Of a DNA stretch of 27,932 nt, positions 17,291 through 26,120 are shown piece by piece (position 1 is the first letter of the stretch; each line of letters opens with the position of its first letter). The stretch lies in NCBI GenBank assembly GCA_964539665.1, contig CAZIKB010000083.1:1-27932 (forward strand). The letters are read 5' to 3'. Position numbers and translations under genes: made by a program. The notes beneath the pieces are model-generated. The model did not search any database. It was not told the origin of the DNA and saw nothing but the letters and a program-made list of their open reading frames with translations. The DNA is from CAZIKB01 sp964539665. Lineage in GTDB: Bacteria > Zhuqueibacterota > Zhuqueibacteria > Oceanimicrobiales > Oceanimicrobiaceae.

Positions 17291-17584
17291 GCAATCTGCT
17301 GTAACTTTGCAAACGAATCTGATGAAAGTTAAGGAGATGGATGAAAAATTGCATCTAATTAAAGCTCATAAGCAATCGTTTGTCAAAATGTATAGCAATT
17401 TAAATTTGCGTCGTATTTTAGCCAATCCCCTAAATCTTCGTTTTTATGCTTTATTTCTTGCCTTTAAAATATCTTAAATTTGAACTTCAAACTTTAGTCA
17501 CTTTAAACTTTGCACACTACGCAGTAGCGCCCAGGAAAATTTCGCTAAACGTTTGAAAAATTATGTTTGATTAGTAATAAATTC
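17291..17584. other. Gene-free spacer between rplS terminator and next promoter
   Basis: No convincing gene. A short open frame from ATG 17341 (46 codons, with AAGGAG just upstream) resembles nothing I know and lies between a terminator and the next promoter, so it is not called. The only other structure is a small CTACgcaGTAG palindrome near 17517. Confidence 0.5.
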
Positions 17585-17613
17585 TTGACATTGTGATTAA
17601 CTTTTTGTAATAT
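17585..17613 (+). promoter_or_regulatory. Near-consensus sigma70 promoter
   Basis: TTGACA (17585-17590), a 17-bp spacer, TAATAT (17608-17613). This is the best promoter in the window; the expected start near 17620 gives a leader of about 73 nt before the gene at 17693. Confidence 0.75.
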
Positions 17614-17692
17614 TATCTGTGACTTTATAGTCTTGCCTTAATAAGAATCCTTGTAATAAAACAAATTCATCCAAAGTCATGGAGGAACCCAG

Positions 17693-18175
17693 ATGCAACT
17701 CCAAACGGTTAAAGTTGATAATCCGGATGGTTTAAACGTGATTATGGGGCAATCCCATTTCATCAAAACTGTTGAAGATATACACGAAGCTCTGGTTGGA
17801 ACTATTCCTGGCATTAAATTTGGACTTGCCTTTAATGAAGCTTCCGGGCCTAGATTGGTAAGGTATTCAGGAACAGATGACGCATTAATAGAATTAGCAA
17901 AAAAGAATGCTGGAAATATCGGCGCCGGGCATGTTTTTATTTTGTTTATGGAGAATGCTTTTCCAATAAATGTTATGAAGGCTTTGAAAGATGTGCCGGA
18001 AATTTGTTCAATTTATTGTGCGACTGCAAATCCTGTGGAAGTTATTTTGGCAGAAACAGAGCAAGGCCGAGGGGTGATGGGACTGGTTGATGGCTATTCA
18101 CCTGTAGCAGATGAAAAGGAAAAAGATATTAAAGAAAGGAAAGGCTTTCTAAGAAAGATAGGCTACAAACTATAA
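17693..18175 (+). CDS. Adenosine-specific kinase family protein (PF04008/DUF355)
   Basis: 160 residues matching this small alpha/beta family along its length: NVIMGQSHFIKTVEDIHEALV, GIKFGLAFNEASGPRLVRYSG, IGAGHVFILFMENAFPINVMKAL and FCATANPVEVILAETEQGRGVMG-like C-terminal blocks. An archaeal member was described structurally as an adenosine-specific kinase, but I regard the cellular role as unsettled. A GGAGG ribosome-binding site lies 7 nt before the ATG. Apparently monocistronic, with its own promoter upstream and inverted repeats downstream. The last 30 residues are charged and look family-variable. Confidence 0.85.
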   Translation: MQLQTVKVDNPDGLNVIMGQSHFIKTVEDIHEALVGTIPGIKFGLAFNEASGPRLVRYSGTDDALIELAKKNAGNIGAGHVFILFMENAFPINVMKALKDVPEICSIYCATANPVEVILAETEQGRGVMGLVDGYSPVADEKEKDIKERKGFLRKIGYKL

Positions 18176-18176
18176 A

Positions 18177-18243
18177 ATATTTGCTGTTTACAAATATCAA
18201 AAAATATCACCTTTCAACTATCGGATAATTTTGGCAAATCCGA
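18177..18243 (+). terminator. Two hairpins after the DUF355 gene
   Basis: ATATTTG/CAAATAT (18177-18197) immediately follows the stop, and TCGGAT/ATCCGA (18221-18243) lies 23 bp further. Neither has a proper T tract, so terminator function is tentative. The remaining sequence up to 18486 is AT-rich and shows neither a gene nor a convincing promoter for the helicase gene. Confidence 0.3.
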
Positions 18244-18486
18244 AATCCCGATTTACATTTTACAATTATTACGCCTTTTTATCGACATCAGTGACATTCA
18301 GTGTCCAATAAAACAGGCTACTTAAATGGTAAATGACTTTTCAGAAACCTATATTTATACTCCTAAATCTGAGTTAAATATAAATTGCTTTTTGAAGCCT
18401 ATTGAATTAAATTTGTGTATCAATAAATTTATACATTATTTATGTGTGCTTCAGTAACCAAATAAAATTCAATATTGGGTGAGTCA

Positions 18487-19848
18487 ATGGTTAAACCGGT
18501 CCTGAAATTTCATCAGGGTACTTTGGTACTGACAGAGTATAACCTTGAATCCGATCCGCCGTTCTTTCTGTGGGATACCCGCTCCAAACAGTGGCGCGCC
18601 AAAGCCATGTATTATCATGAAATCCTTCAATGGTTCAAAACACGTAAAATTTCATTTGACAACCAGGCAGTTAATTATTCTACAGTAAAACTCCAACTAC
18701 GAATGCGACTCATATTACGCCTTTATCAGAAGGAAGCAGTTCAGGCCTGGCTCAATTCGAAGGGTCAGGGCAGCATTTGTTTACCCACTGGCTCCGGGAA
18801 AACCTGGGTAGCCCTGAAAGCAATGGCGCATGTAAAAAAAAGCACCCTGGTAGTTCTCCCCACTCTTGATTTAATGAATCAGTGGTATGACCTCATTTCT
18901 GATGCATTCAGAATAGATGTTGGGATTCTTGGCGGTGGCTATCACGAAATTCGCGACGTAACAGTTACGACTTACGACAGCGCATATATTCACATGGATA
19001 AATATGGCAATCGTTTTGGCTTGTTAATATTTGACGAAGTACACCATTTGCCGGCAGCTACCTTTTCGCATATTCCTGAAATGAGTATTGCGCCTTTTCG
19101 GCTTGGACTAACTGCGACTTACATGAGGCAAGATGGGCTCCATAGTAAGTTAGAAAGGCTTATCGGGTCACAGGTTTACGAAAAAAGCATCAAGGATTTA
19201 GGAGGAGAGCATTTAGCAGCGTACGAAACCATGAAAATCTCGGTGGATTTGACGCCAAAGGAAAAACTAAACTATAGTAGAAATCAGCAAATTTATGAGA
19301 GTTATGTCAAGGAAAAAGGTATTAAATTTTACGGAGCGGATTTAAAGACATTTCTACAAGAAAGCGCTTATAACCCAAATGCCCGAAAGGCTTTCCTGGC
19401 TCGTATGGAAGCCAGGCGTATTATGGTTAGCGCTGAACGAAAATGGCAAGTTTTAGAGTCGTTATTAAAGCTGCATCATAAAGATCGCGTCCTGATTTTC
19501 ACTTTCAGCGTTGAATTGGTTTATCAAATATCTGAGACATTCCTGATTCCTGCACTAACCCATCACACAAAAACAGTGGAACGTAAGTGGATTTTGGACA
19601 ACTTTCGAAATGGCGTATATTCAGTTCTGGTTACATCCAGAGTATTGAATGAGGGTGTGGATGTACCTGGCGCAAATGTCGCCATTATTCTTAGCGGCTC
19701 TGCAAGCCCTGTTGAACATCTCCAGCGCCTGGGTCGCATTCTCAGGAAGCAGCCAAATAAACAGGCGTTGCTTTATGAGCTGGTGACCCGCGGCACCAAA
19801 GAGAGCCAGATTTCATATCGACGGAGGCGGTCCGATGCTTACCAATGA
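18487..19848 (+). CDS. XPB-family superfamily 2 DNA helicase
   Basis: 453 residues from ATG 18487, preferred to the in-frame TTG at 18475 because GGTGAG precedes it. An N-terminal XPB-like damage-recognition region (about 1-80) is followed by two RecA-like domains. Motif Q/Ia region LILRLYQKEAVQAW; Walker A PTGSGKT (100-106); DEVH box (183-186); LTATY (motif III); RVLNEGVDVPGANVAIILSGS (motif V); QRLGRILRK (motif VI, from 413). ATP-driven 3'-5' DNA unwinding. In archaea XPB works with the Bax1 nuclease, and here the last 14 bp overlap exactly such a gene. The pair therefore looks like a helicase-nuclease repair machine rather than a restriction subunit. Confidence 0.88.
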   Translation: MVKPVLKFHQGTLVLTEYNLESDPPFFLWDTRSKQWRAKAMYYHEILQWFKTRKISFDNQAVNYSTVKLQLRMRLILRLYQKEAVQAWLNSKGQGSICLPTGSGKTWVALKAMAHVKKSTLVVLPTLDLMNQWYDLISDAFRIDVGILGGGYHEIRDVTVTTYDSAYIHMDKYGNRFGLLIFDEVHHLPAATFSHIPEMSIAPFRLGLTATYMRQDGLHSKLERLIGSQVYEKSIKDLGGEHLAAYETMKISVDLTPKEKLNYSRNQQIYESYVKEKGIKFYGADLKTFLQESAYNPNARKAFLARMEARRIMVSAERKWQVLESLLKLHHKDRVLIFTFSVELVYQISETFLIPALTHHTKTVERKWILDNFRNGVYSVLVTSRVLNEGVDVPGANVAIILSGSASPVEHLQRLGRILRKQPNKQALLYELVTRGTKESQISYRRRRSDAYQ

Positions 19849-21016
19849 GTTGATGCGTTTCAAAATTGACAACAGTACTATCAGCCCGCGTTACCTAACT
19901 CGTAAACACGCTAATTATTATCTTACTATTGCACAAAAATTAATTCACCTCTACCAGGACCATTTAGGAAAAACACGCGGCGAGTTGGACAGGGCTTTGG
20001 ACGCCTATGAAGAAGACCGGGTCGGATATAAAATTTTGCGTGGTTTGTGCAAGGTATTAGATGGATTCGCCGAATTTGAACCAAATCAGGATTTTGAATA
20101 TTCGGATATTCGGAAACAATTCTTTGAGTTTGTAGAAAAATTCCGACCTGTTGTTCGGCATGCTGATCTGGTTCATCAAAATACCCGGGAACTTGTTTTA
20201 AATCGTTTTTCTGAAGAAATGGCCGCTTTACCGAATTATTTGTACGGGGATTTGCCCGACCAACAAGTTCTTGTTAAAATGGAACAAAAAAGTGAACCAG
20301 ATGAATTGATTCGAAGGTATAATTTGGCATTAGCCCAGGGCATTTTATATCGGTGTAAACAAATGCATGTTAAGGTTTGGGACAGCTATAAAATCGTTTT
20401 TCAGTACCTGAAACTGGCGCAACTAATACATAAAATTCAAAAAGAAGGTGACGCCTATCATATTCTAATTGACGGTCCCTTTTCACTTTTCAGGAAAACA
20501 CAGAAATATGGAGTGAATCTAGCCAGGTTTTTACCTGCGTTGCTTTTGGCTCAAAAATGGCAAATGACGGCCTACGTGAACACGGAAAAAGGACAGCGGA
20601 ATTTTTACCTGGACCAGGATTGCGGACTAACAAGTTATTATAAGAGGGATAAACCATTTGACAGTTCAATTGAAGAAGCTTTTTATCACGGTTTCCAAAA
20701 GCGAGAAACCGATTGGGAAATCCAAAGAGAAGGTGAAGTTTTGGACCTGGGTGAAACCGTACTTATACCGGATTTTAAATTTACACACCCCGGTGGTGGA
20801 ATAGTTTTATTGGAAATTGTTGGATTCTGGACGCCCGAATATTTGCATAAAAAGTTGGACAAGATAAAAAAGGCAAATCGAAAAGATATGATTGTAGCTG
20901 TAAAAGAAAGTCTGAATTGCTCAAAGGGTGATTTTGTTGGTCCGGTTATTTTCATTAAAACCAGGTTGAAAGTTGGGGAAGTGTTGAAATTATTAAATGA
21001 TAATATAAAAAGGTAG
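19835..21016 (+). CDS. Bax1-like nuclease (DUF790), XPB partner
   Basis: 393 residues of the DUF790/Bax1 family. The N-terminal half holds long helices used in Bax1 for XPB contact (LDAYEEDRVGYKILRGLCKVLDGFAEF) and FSLFRKTQKYGVNLARFLPALLL. The C-terminal Cas4/PD-(D/E)XK-like nuclease domain shows IPDF (D313) and LEIVGFWTPEYLHKKL (E327). The canonical active-site Lys position after the Glu is Val, as I recall for the family. Bax1 cuts the 5' side of a bubble opened by XPB, resembling XPF/XPG action. GGAGG lies 7 nt before the ATG within the helicase gene. The 8-bp gap to rlmH implies co-transcription. Confidence 0.85.
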   Translation: MLTNELMRFKIDNSTISPRYLTRKHANYYLTIAQKLIHLYQDHLGKTRGELDRALDAYEEDRVGYKILRGLCKVLDGFAEFEPNQDFEYSDIRKQFFEFVEKFRPVVRHADLVHQNTRELVLNRFSEEMAALPNYLYGDLPDQQVLVKMEQKSEPDELIRRYNLALAQGILYRCKQMHVKVWDSYKIVFQYLKLAQLIHKIQKEGDAYHILIDGPFSLFRKTQKYGVNLARFLPALLLAQKWQMTAYVNTEKGQRNFYLDQDCGLTSYYKRDKPFDSSIEEAFYHGFQKRETDWEIQREGEVLDLGETVLIPDFKFTHPGGGIVLLEIVGFWTPEYLHKKLDKIKKANRKDMIVAVKESLNCSKGDFVGPVIFIKTRLKVGEVLKLLNDNIKR

Positions 21017-21024
21017 TTACTATT

Positions 21025-21492
21025 TTGAAAGTTAAAATAATCTCGATTGGAAAAATAAAAGAAAAGTGCTGGCAATTAGCAGAAGTTGACTTTACAAAAA
21101 GAATTCAGCGATATGTCAAATTTCAACAAATCTCGGTCAAGGATGCTTCAGCGGAGGCAAAAAATTTAGATACAATTAAAAAAATAGAGGGTCAAAGAAT
21201 CCTGGACAAAATTACTTCGGATGATTTTGTGATTGTTTTAGATAAGAGTGGCAGTCAGATGGAATCAATGAAATTTGCTGAATTCTTGCAGAATAAAATG
21301 CTGCATGGAATCAGTAAATTTACTTTCGTCATTGGCGGTCCTGAAGGGCTAGCAAAAGATTTAATCGACAAAGCCAATTTACATCTTTCGTTATCTAAAA
21401 TGACTTTCCCGCATGAATTATTTAAAGTAATGTTATTGGAGCAGATATATCGATCTCTCACAATCATAAAAGGAGAAAAGTATCACAAATAA
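21025..21492 (+). CDS. rlmH: 23S rRNA (pseudouridine1915-N3)-methyltransferase
   Basis: 155 residues, standard RlmH length. N-terminus MKVKIISIGKIKEKCW, AdoMet-binding FTFVIGGPEGL (about 99-109), and the characteristic C-terminal end LSKMTFPHELFKVMLLEQIYRSLTIIKGEKYHK with terminal YHK. It methylates pseudouridine 1915 in helix 69 on the assembled 70S ribosome. TTG start, with AAGGTAG about 10 nt upstream, supported by the conserved N-terminus. Probably co-transcribed with the XPB-Bax1 pair, which has no known functional link to it. Confidence 0.95.
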   Translation: MKVKIISIGKIKEKCWQLAEVDFTKRIQRYVKFQQISVKDASAEAKNLDTIKKIEGQRILDKITSDDFVIVLDKSGSQMESMKFAEFLQNKMLHGISKFTFVIGGPEGLAKDLIDKANLHLSLSKMTFPHELFKVMLLEQIYRSLTIIKGEKYHK

Positions 21493-21526
21493 AAATAATT
21501 CTGAAAAATTCATATTAAGAAATACG

Positions 21527-21809
21527 GCAAAATAATTAAGGACAAAATGATTATTATTATTAAATAAAAGACTCGTGTAAAAATATGAAGATATCATACT
21601 AAGAACGATTGTCTAAAATTAAAATCCAATCTCTCATTCAAAGGGAATCATGTCAGTATTGTTGTGTAGAGTTGGCAAATATTTATAAAAACAGCACCTT
21701 GTCGCTAAACTATTAGGATTTTTCCAGTCAGATATAAGCAGTTTTAGGAAAATGATAATTATTCTCCCAATAAAGCTTTTTATAATTATTTTGTCCCAAA
21801 TAATTTTGC
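21527..21809. repeat. 283-bp element bounded by 28-bp imperfect inverted repeats
   Basis: The arm 21527-21554 (GCAAAATAATTAAGGAC...) matches the reverse complement of 21782-21809 (...GTCCCAAATAATTTTGC) at 24 of 28 positions. The interior is AT-rich with no ORF and contains a partial direct repeat of AAAATGAT-type sequence. No target duplication is evident. It could be a MITE-like relic or a large stem-loop; it fills the 385-bp gap between rlmH and ispH. Confidence 0.45.
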
Positions 21810-21828
21810 TGATATTAGCACTATAAAT

Positions 21829-21870
21829 TTGACTGTTTTTCTTTGACTTTGTTTAATAAATTCCTATATT
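21829..21870 (+). promoter_or_regulatory. Tandem overlapping promoters of ispH
   Basis: P1: TTGACT (21829-21834), 17 bp, TTTAAT (21852-21857). P2: TTGACT (21843-21848), 16 bp, TATATT (21865-21870). P1 would leave about a 14-nt leader, P2 virtually none, before the ispH ATG at 21878. No Shine-Dalgarno sequence lies in this interval. Confidence 0.6.
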
Positions 21871-21877
21871 TTCTGTC

Positions 21878-23158
21878 ATGAAATATTATTCTGATCCTTC
21901 TCTGGAGACAACTAAGAAAGGTGCAGCATTGATTAAAACAGAGGACACAAATTCTACTCATTTTTATCCGCGAGGATTGGGGCTCAAAAAAGAAGTCCAA
22001 CACATCCTTAATAAAGATTACTACAGCAATTTGGTGACCTATCTCCGTGCCCATGGCCATCAATTGCATAAAGACGATCTGACAATATACCTGGCGAAAG
22101 AGTTCGGTTTTTGCTATGGTGTGGAAAGGGCAGTTGACTATGCCTACCAGACCCGTGAAAAATTTCCCAAGCGAAGAATTTTATTAACAGGTGAAATTAT
22201 TCATAATCCGCATGTAAACAACCGCCTTATAGACATGGGGATTCAATTCCTGAGCGGAAAGTATAGCAATGGCATTACAACAGACAGTCTAAACTCAAAA
22301 GATGTCGTTATTCTACCTGCCTTTGGTGTGTCTGTTGAAGAGTTTCAGGCTCTAAAACAGCGGGGGTGCATTTTGGTGGATACAACCTGCGGTTCGGTTT
22401 TGAACGTTTGGAAAAGAGTTGAGTACTATGCTAAAAATGGCTACACATCCATAATACATGGAAAATACTACCACGAAGAAACCATAGCCACAAGTTCGCA
22501 AGCGCTCAAGCATACAAATGGGAAATATCTTGTTGTCCGTGATATAGCGGACACCCAGAAAGTCTGCGACTTTATTTCAACAGGCGGGAACAAGAAGAGC
22601 TTTATGCAGCACTTTAAAAAAGCAGCATCATCGAATTTTAATCCAGACAGGGATTTAACTAAAATAGGGATTGCCAATCAAACCACCATGCTTAGCAGTG
22701 AATCGATGACTATTGCTGAACAATTTAAAAAAACTATGATTAATAAGTTTGGCGGACAAAATTTAAACGAAAACTTTCTTACATTTGATACCATTTGCAG
22801 CGCCACCCAGGAGCGGCAGGACGCGGTTGTCGAAATGATGAACAATCATAAATTGGATTTCATGATTGTGATCGGTGGCTACAATAGCAGTAACACTAAT
22901 CATTTAGCTGAAATCGCTTCTCAATTCACCACGACCTACCACATTGATGATCCCTCTTGTATATTAGATAAAGATAAAATCAAGCATAAAAAGATTGACA
23001 GTGAAGGAATTATCCTGACCAGCGGCTGGCTTCCAGATGGCAAATTAGAAATTGGCATAACTGCAGGCGCTTCCACTCCCAACAACAAAATAGGGGAGGC
23101 CATTGAAAAAATTATGGCGTTTCGAGCAGTCAATTTAAAAGAATTAATATCATCTTGA
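21878..23158 (+). CDS. ispH: 4-hydroxy-3-methylbut-2-enyl diphosphate reductase, long form
   Basis: 426 residues, about 100 more than E. coli IspH and in the size range of the cyanobacterial/plant form. The three [4Fe-4S] cysteines are C79 (FGFCYGVERA), C171 (TTCGSV) and C307 (TICSATQ). The active-site block reads IIHGKYYHEETIATSS, the plant/cyanobacterial style rather than HPEVEGT. It catalyses the last step of the MEP pathway, giving IPP and DMAPP. The roughly 68-residue N-terminal extension is expected for this form and supports ATG 21878, despite the lack of a ribosome-binding site. Other MEP genes are not in the window. Confidence 0.95.
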   Translation: MKYYSDPSLETTKKGAALIKTEDTNSTHFYPRGLGLKKEVQHILNKDYYSNLVTYLRAHGHQLHKDDLTIYLAKEFGFCYGVERAVDYAYQTREKFPKRRILLTGEIIHNPHVNNRLIDMGIQFLSGKYSNGITTDSLNSKDVVILPAFGVSVEEFQALKQRGCILVDTTCGSVLNVWKRVEYYAKNGYTSIIHGKYYHEETIATSSQALKHTNGKYLVVRDIADTQKVCDFISTGGNKKSFMQHFKKAASSNFNPDRDLTKIGIANQTTMLSSESMTIAEQFKKTMINKFGGQNLNENFLTFDTICSATQERQDAVVEMMNNHKLDFMIVIGGYNSSNTNHLAEIASQFTTTYHIDDPSCILDKDKIKHKKIDSEGIILTSGWLPDGKLEIGITAGASTPNNKIGEAIEKIMAFRAVNLKELISS

Positions 23159-23214
23159 AATATTATAGAAATCGAAAAACAAAGATAACTTTATTAAATC
23201 AATTCGGGAATCTC

Positions 23215-23244
23215 AAGGCAAGTATGACGCTCTACTTGCCTTTT
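23215..23244 (+). terminator. Terminator-like hairpin between ispH and the dehydrogenase gene
   Basis: AAGGCAAGTA (23215-23224), an 8-nt loop and TACTTGCCTT (23233-23242) form a perfect 10-bp stem ending in TTTT. It lies 57 bp after ispH and only about 15 bp before the next ATG, which has its own GGAG. No separate promoter is evident in the 100-bp gap, so it may act as a partial terminator or attenuator. Confidence 0.7.
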
Positions 23245-23258
23245 ATGTTGGAGTAAAT

Positions 23259-26120
23259 ATGCACGACATTATCCATGAGTTAAGAAAACACGTTGAAGGA
23301 GAAGTTCGTTTCGATAAATATTCTCGAATTCTGTACAGTACGGATGCGAGTATTTATGAAATTGAACCGCTCGGGGTGGTCATCCCGAAGTCAGTTGATG
23401 ACGTTCAAGCTTCCGTGGGTATTGCAAATAGACATAATGTACCGATTATTCCCAGAGGTGGTGGCACTAGTATTGTCGGGAATTCAATCGGTGCAGGTAT
23501 CATTCTTGATTTTTCAAAATATTTAAACAAGATTCTTGAAGTCAACAAAGAAGAAAGTTATGCCCGGATCCAGCCAGGTGTTGTGCTGGACCAATTGAAT
23601 CGTAATTTAAAAAATTTTGACCTGCTTTTTGGCCCCGATGTGGCTACCAGCAGCCGGGCAAACCTGGGCGGCATGATTGGCAACAATTCGTCGGGAGCGC
23701 ATTCAATTTTATATGGAAAAACCCTCGACCATACCCTGGAACTCAAGGTGATTCTGTCAAATGGTGAAGAGGCAACCTTCACCTCTGTATCCTCCGGTGA
23801 CTGGCAGAATAAATTGCAAAAATCAGATTTTCTAAATTCAATCTACACCAGAATTGAAGAGCTGGTCACTGAGAATAAAACTGAGATTGAAAAGCGGTTT
23901 CCTAAAATTCTCCGACGGGTGGCGGGCTACAATTTAGATGAATTTGTCCAGAATACGCACAATAATCTTACCAAACTAATAGTTGGCTCCGAAGGTACCC
24001 TCGCGGTGGTTACTGAGGCTAAAATAAATTTGGTTCCGCTCAAGAAGCAAAGTGTTCTCGGCATTGTCCATTTCAAAGATATGTTTTCAGCTTTAGAGGC
24101 TGTGAGTTCGATAATTGAATTTAAGCCTTCAGCAGTCGAGATGCTTGATAAAAACATTATCGATCTAACCCGCGGTACTATGGAATATTCACGCCGGCTA
24201 TCCTTTGTTGATGGTTTCCCTGCCGCGTTGCTTCTGGTCGAATTTCAGGGCGATTCTAAACAAGAGCTCGTTGCTCAGCTTAATAAGCTTTCTGATTTTC
24301 TAACGAAGAATAAAATCGGCTATGCCTGTTATAAAGCAATTGACGATGCACAGCAGGCTGATGTCTGGTATATTCGCAAGGCCGGCCTCGGCTTGCTTAT
24401 GGGCACGCGAGCAGACAGGAAACCTATCGGTTTTATAGAAGATGCCGCAGTAGCCCCTGAAAAGATGCCGCAATTTATAAAACGGTTTGATGAAATCGTC
24501 CAGTCGTTTGGCACCGATGCAGCCTATTATGCCCATGCCAGTGTTGGCTGCTTGCATATTCGACCCAAGTTAAATTTGAAGGATCCACATGACGTCGAAA
24601 TCATGGCGAAAATGGCAGATGCGGTCAGCAGTCTGGCTCTGGAATTCGGCGGTACCATTAGCGGCGAGCACGGCGATGGACTGGCCCATAGCTGCTGGAA
24701 TGAGAAAATGTTTGGCAAGCAATTGTACCAGGCATTTCGTGAAGTGAAGAAAGCATTTGATCCGAAAAATATATTGAATCCTGGCAAAATAGTGGACTCC
24801 CAGTTTTTCACGGAGAACTTCAGGAAAGCGCCCAGAATTGAATCTCAAACTGTCCAGCCGTTTTTTGATTATTCCAATGAAGGTGGTTTTGAAACAGCGA
24901 TCGAAATTTGCAATGGCAATGGATTTTGCCGTAAATATGGTGAAGGCACTATGTGCCCTTCCTATATGGTCACTTTGGAAGAAGAACATTCCACGCGCGG
25001 TCGGGCCAATGCTTTGCGTGCTGTACTGACTGGAGGATTAGACCAAAAGGAATTTACCAGCAAACGCATGAGTGAGGTTTTTGACCTGTGTATCGCGTGT
25101 AAGGGATGTAAAGGCGAGTGTCCCACTAATGTGGATATGGCAAAGCTTAAATATGAATTTCTGTATCATTACCATAAAGCTCATGGTATGCCTCTGCGGG
25201 ATCGTTTGTTTGGAAATATTGCTTTGTTAAATCGCCTGGGCTGCGCCACAGCGCCCCTGTCTAATTGGCTGGTTAACTTTTTACTCGTGCGTTGGAAATT
25301 GCATTATTTTCTTGGAATTGAACTGCGTCGAAAACTACCCCCGTTTGCCAGAGAGACGTTTATAAAATGGTTCAAGAACCATAAACATGAATATGCAAGC
25401 TCTGAGAAAAAAGTAGTGTTTTTTAACGATACTTATTTGACCTACAATTATCCTCAGATAGGCGTTGCAGCAGTTCAGCTTCTCACAGCCGCAGGCTATG
25501 AAATCATTTTACCAGAAAAAAAGTGCTGTGGACGCCCATTTCTTTCAAAGGGTATGTTAGAGCGAGCCAGGGCGAATGCTCAATTTAATATCGAAAAACT
25601 TTATCCATTCGTGGAGCAGGGTTATAAAATTGTTGGCTGCGAGCCAAGCTGTATTCTAACTTTGAGGGATGAATATCCCGATTTGTTGAACGACTCCAGC
25701 GTGCAGGCTGTGGCTGAAAATTCGTTTTTGATGGAGGAGTTTTTACTGCAGCAAAATAGCCTGGATTTATCCTTTAAACCAGCAGAAAAAAAATTCCTCT
25801 TGCATGACCACTGCCATTCAAAAGCACTAATTGGCGTGGAGCCTACCCTGAACACGTTGAAATTGATCCCGGACGCGGTAGTAGAAGTAGTCGATTCTGG
25901 CTGCTGCGGTATGGCGGGCGCGTTTGGCTTTGAAAAAGAGCACTACCAGATTTCTATGACCATGGGACGCCGCGAGTTGTTTGAAGCGGTTGAAAAGAAA
26001 GATGATCACTGGCAGATTGTGGCTTCAGGTGTTTCCTGCCGTCAGCAGATTGAACATGGTACGGGCAGGGAAGCAAAGCATCCGGTGGAGGTGTTGGCGG
26101 AGCATTTAATTAGTGTTTGA
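23259..26120 (+). CDS. FAD and Fe-S D-2-hydroxyacid dehydrogenase (D-lactate / D-2-hydroxyglutarate type, YdiJ-like)
   Basis: 953 residues. The N-terminal PCMH-type FAD domain (about 20-230) has IPRGGGTSIVGNSIG (64-78) and GPDVATSSRANLGGMIGNNSSGAHS; the FAD-oxidase C domain (about 235-530) contains GGTISGEHGDGLAHS. A ferredoxin-like region follows: C551/C557/C566 and a canonical CxxCxxCxxxCP at C611, C614, C617, C621. Two CCG cysteine-rich domains, with CCG at 756-758 and 882-884, complete the protein. The family oxidises D-lactate or D-2-hydroxyglutarate and passes electrons through Fe-S clusters to quinone or an unknown acceptor, usually at the inner membrane face. E. coli YdiJ has the same architecture at about 1018 residues. 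Substrate is undecided from sequence. Confidence 0.9.
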   Translation: MHDIIHELRKHVEGEVRFDKYSRILYSTDASIYEIEPLGVVIPKSVDDVQASVGIANRHNVPIIPRGGGTSIVGNSIGAGIILDFSKYLNKILEVNKEESYARIQPGVVLDQLNRNLKNFDLLFGPDVATSSRANLGGMIGNNSSGAHSILYGKTLDHTLELKVILSNGEEATFTSVSSGDWQNKLQKSDFLNSIYTRIEELVTENKTEIEKRFPKILRRVAGYNLDEFVQNTHNNLTKLIVGSEGTLAVVTEAKINLVPLKKQSVLGIVHFKDMFSALEAVSSIIEFKPSAVEMLDKNIIDLTRGTMEYSRRLSFVDGFPAALLLVEFQGDSKQELVAQLNKLSDFLTKNKIGYACYKAIDDAQQADVWYIRKAGLGLLMGTRADRKPIGFIEDAAVAPEKMPQFIKRFDEIVQSFGTDAAYYAHASVGCLHIRPKLNLKDPHDVEIMAKMADAVSSLALEFGGTISGEHGDGLAHSCWNEKMFGKQLYQAFREVKKAFDPKNILNPGKIVDSQFFTENFRKAPRIESQTVQPFFDYSNEGGFETAIEICNGNGFCRKYGEGTMCPSYMVTLEEEHSTRGRANALRAVLTGGLDQKEFTSKRMSEVFDLCIACKGCKGECPTNVDMAKLKYEFLYHYHKAHGMPLRDRLFGNIALLNRLGCATAPLSNWLVNFLLVRWKLHYFLGIELRRKLPPFARETFIKWFKNHKHEYASSEKKVVFFNDTYLTYNYPQIGVAAVQLLTAAGYEIILPEKKCCGRPFLSKGMLERARANAQFNIEKLYPFVEQGYKIVGCEPSCILTLRDEYPDLLNDSSVQAVAENSFLMEEFLLQQNSLDLSFKPAEKKFLLHDHCHSKALIGVEPTLNTLKLIPDAVVEVVDSGCCGMAGAFGFEKEHYQISMTMGRRELFEAVEKKDDHWQIVASGVSCRQQIEHGTGREAKHPVEVLAEHLISV

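Noticed and set aside
17289..17477. 62-codon (or 46-codon from ATG 17341) plus-strand ORF with AAGGAG upstream
   Set aside because: It begins within the terminator T tract, lies before the next strong promoter, and its product resembles no known family.
24570..24989. 139-codon minus-strand ORF inside the dehydrogenase gene
   Set aside because: Overlaps conserved FAD-domain and Fe-S codons on the plus strand and shows no domain of its own.
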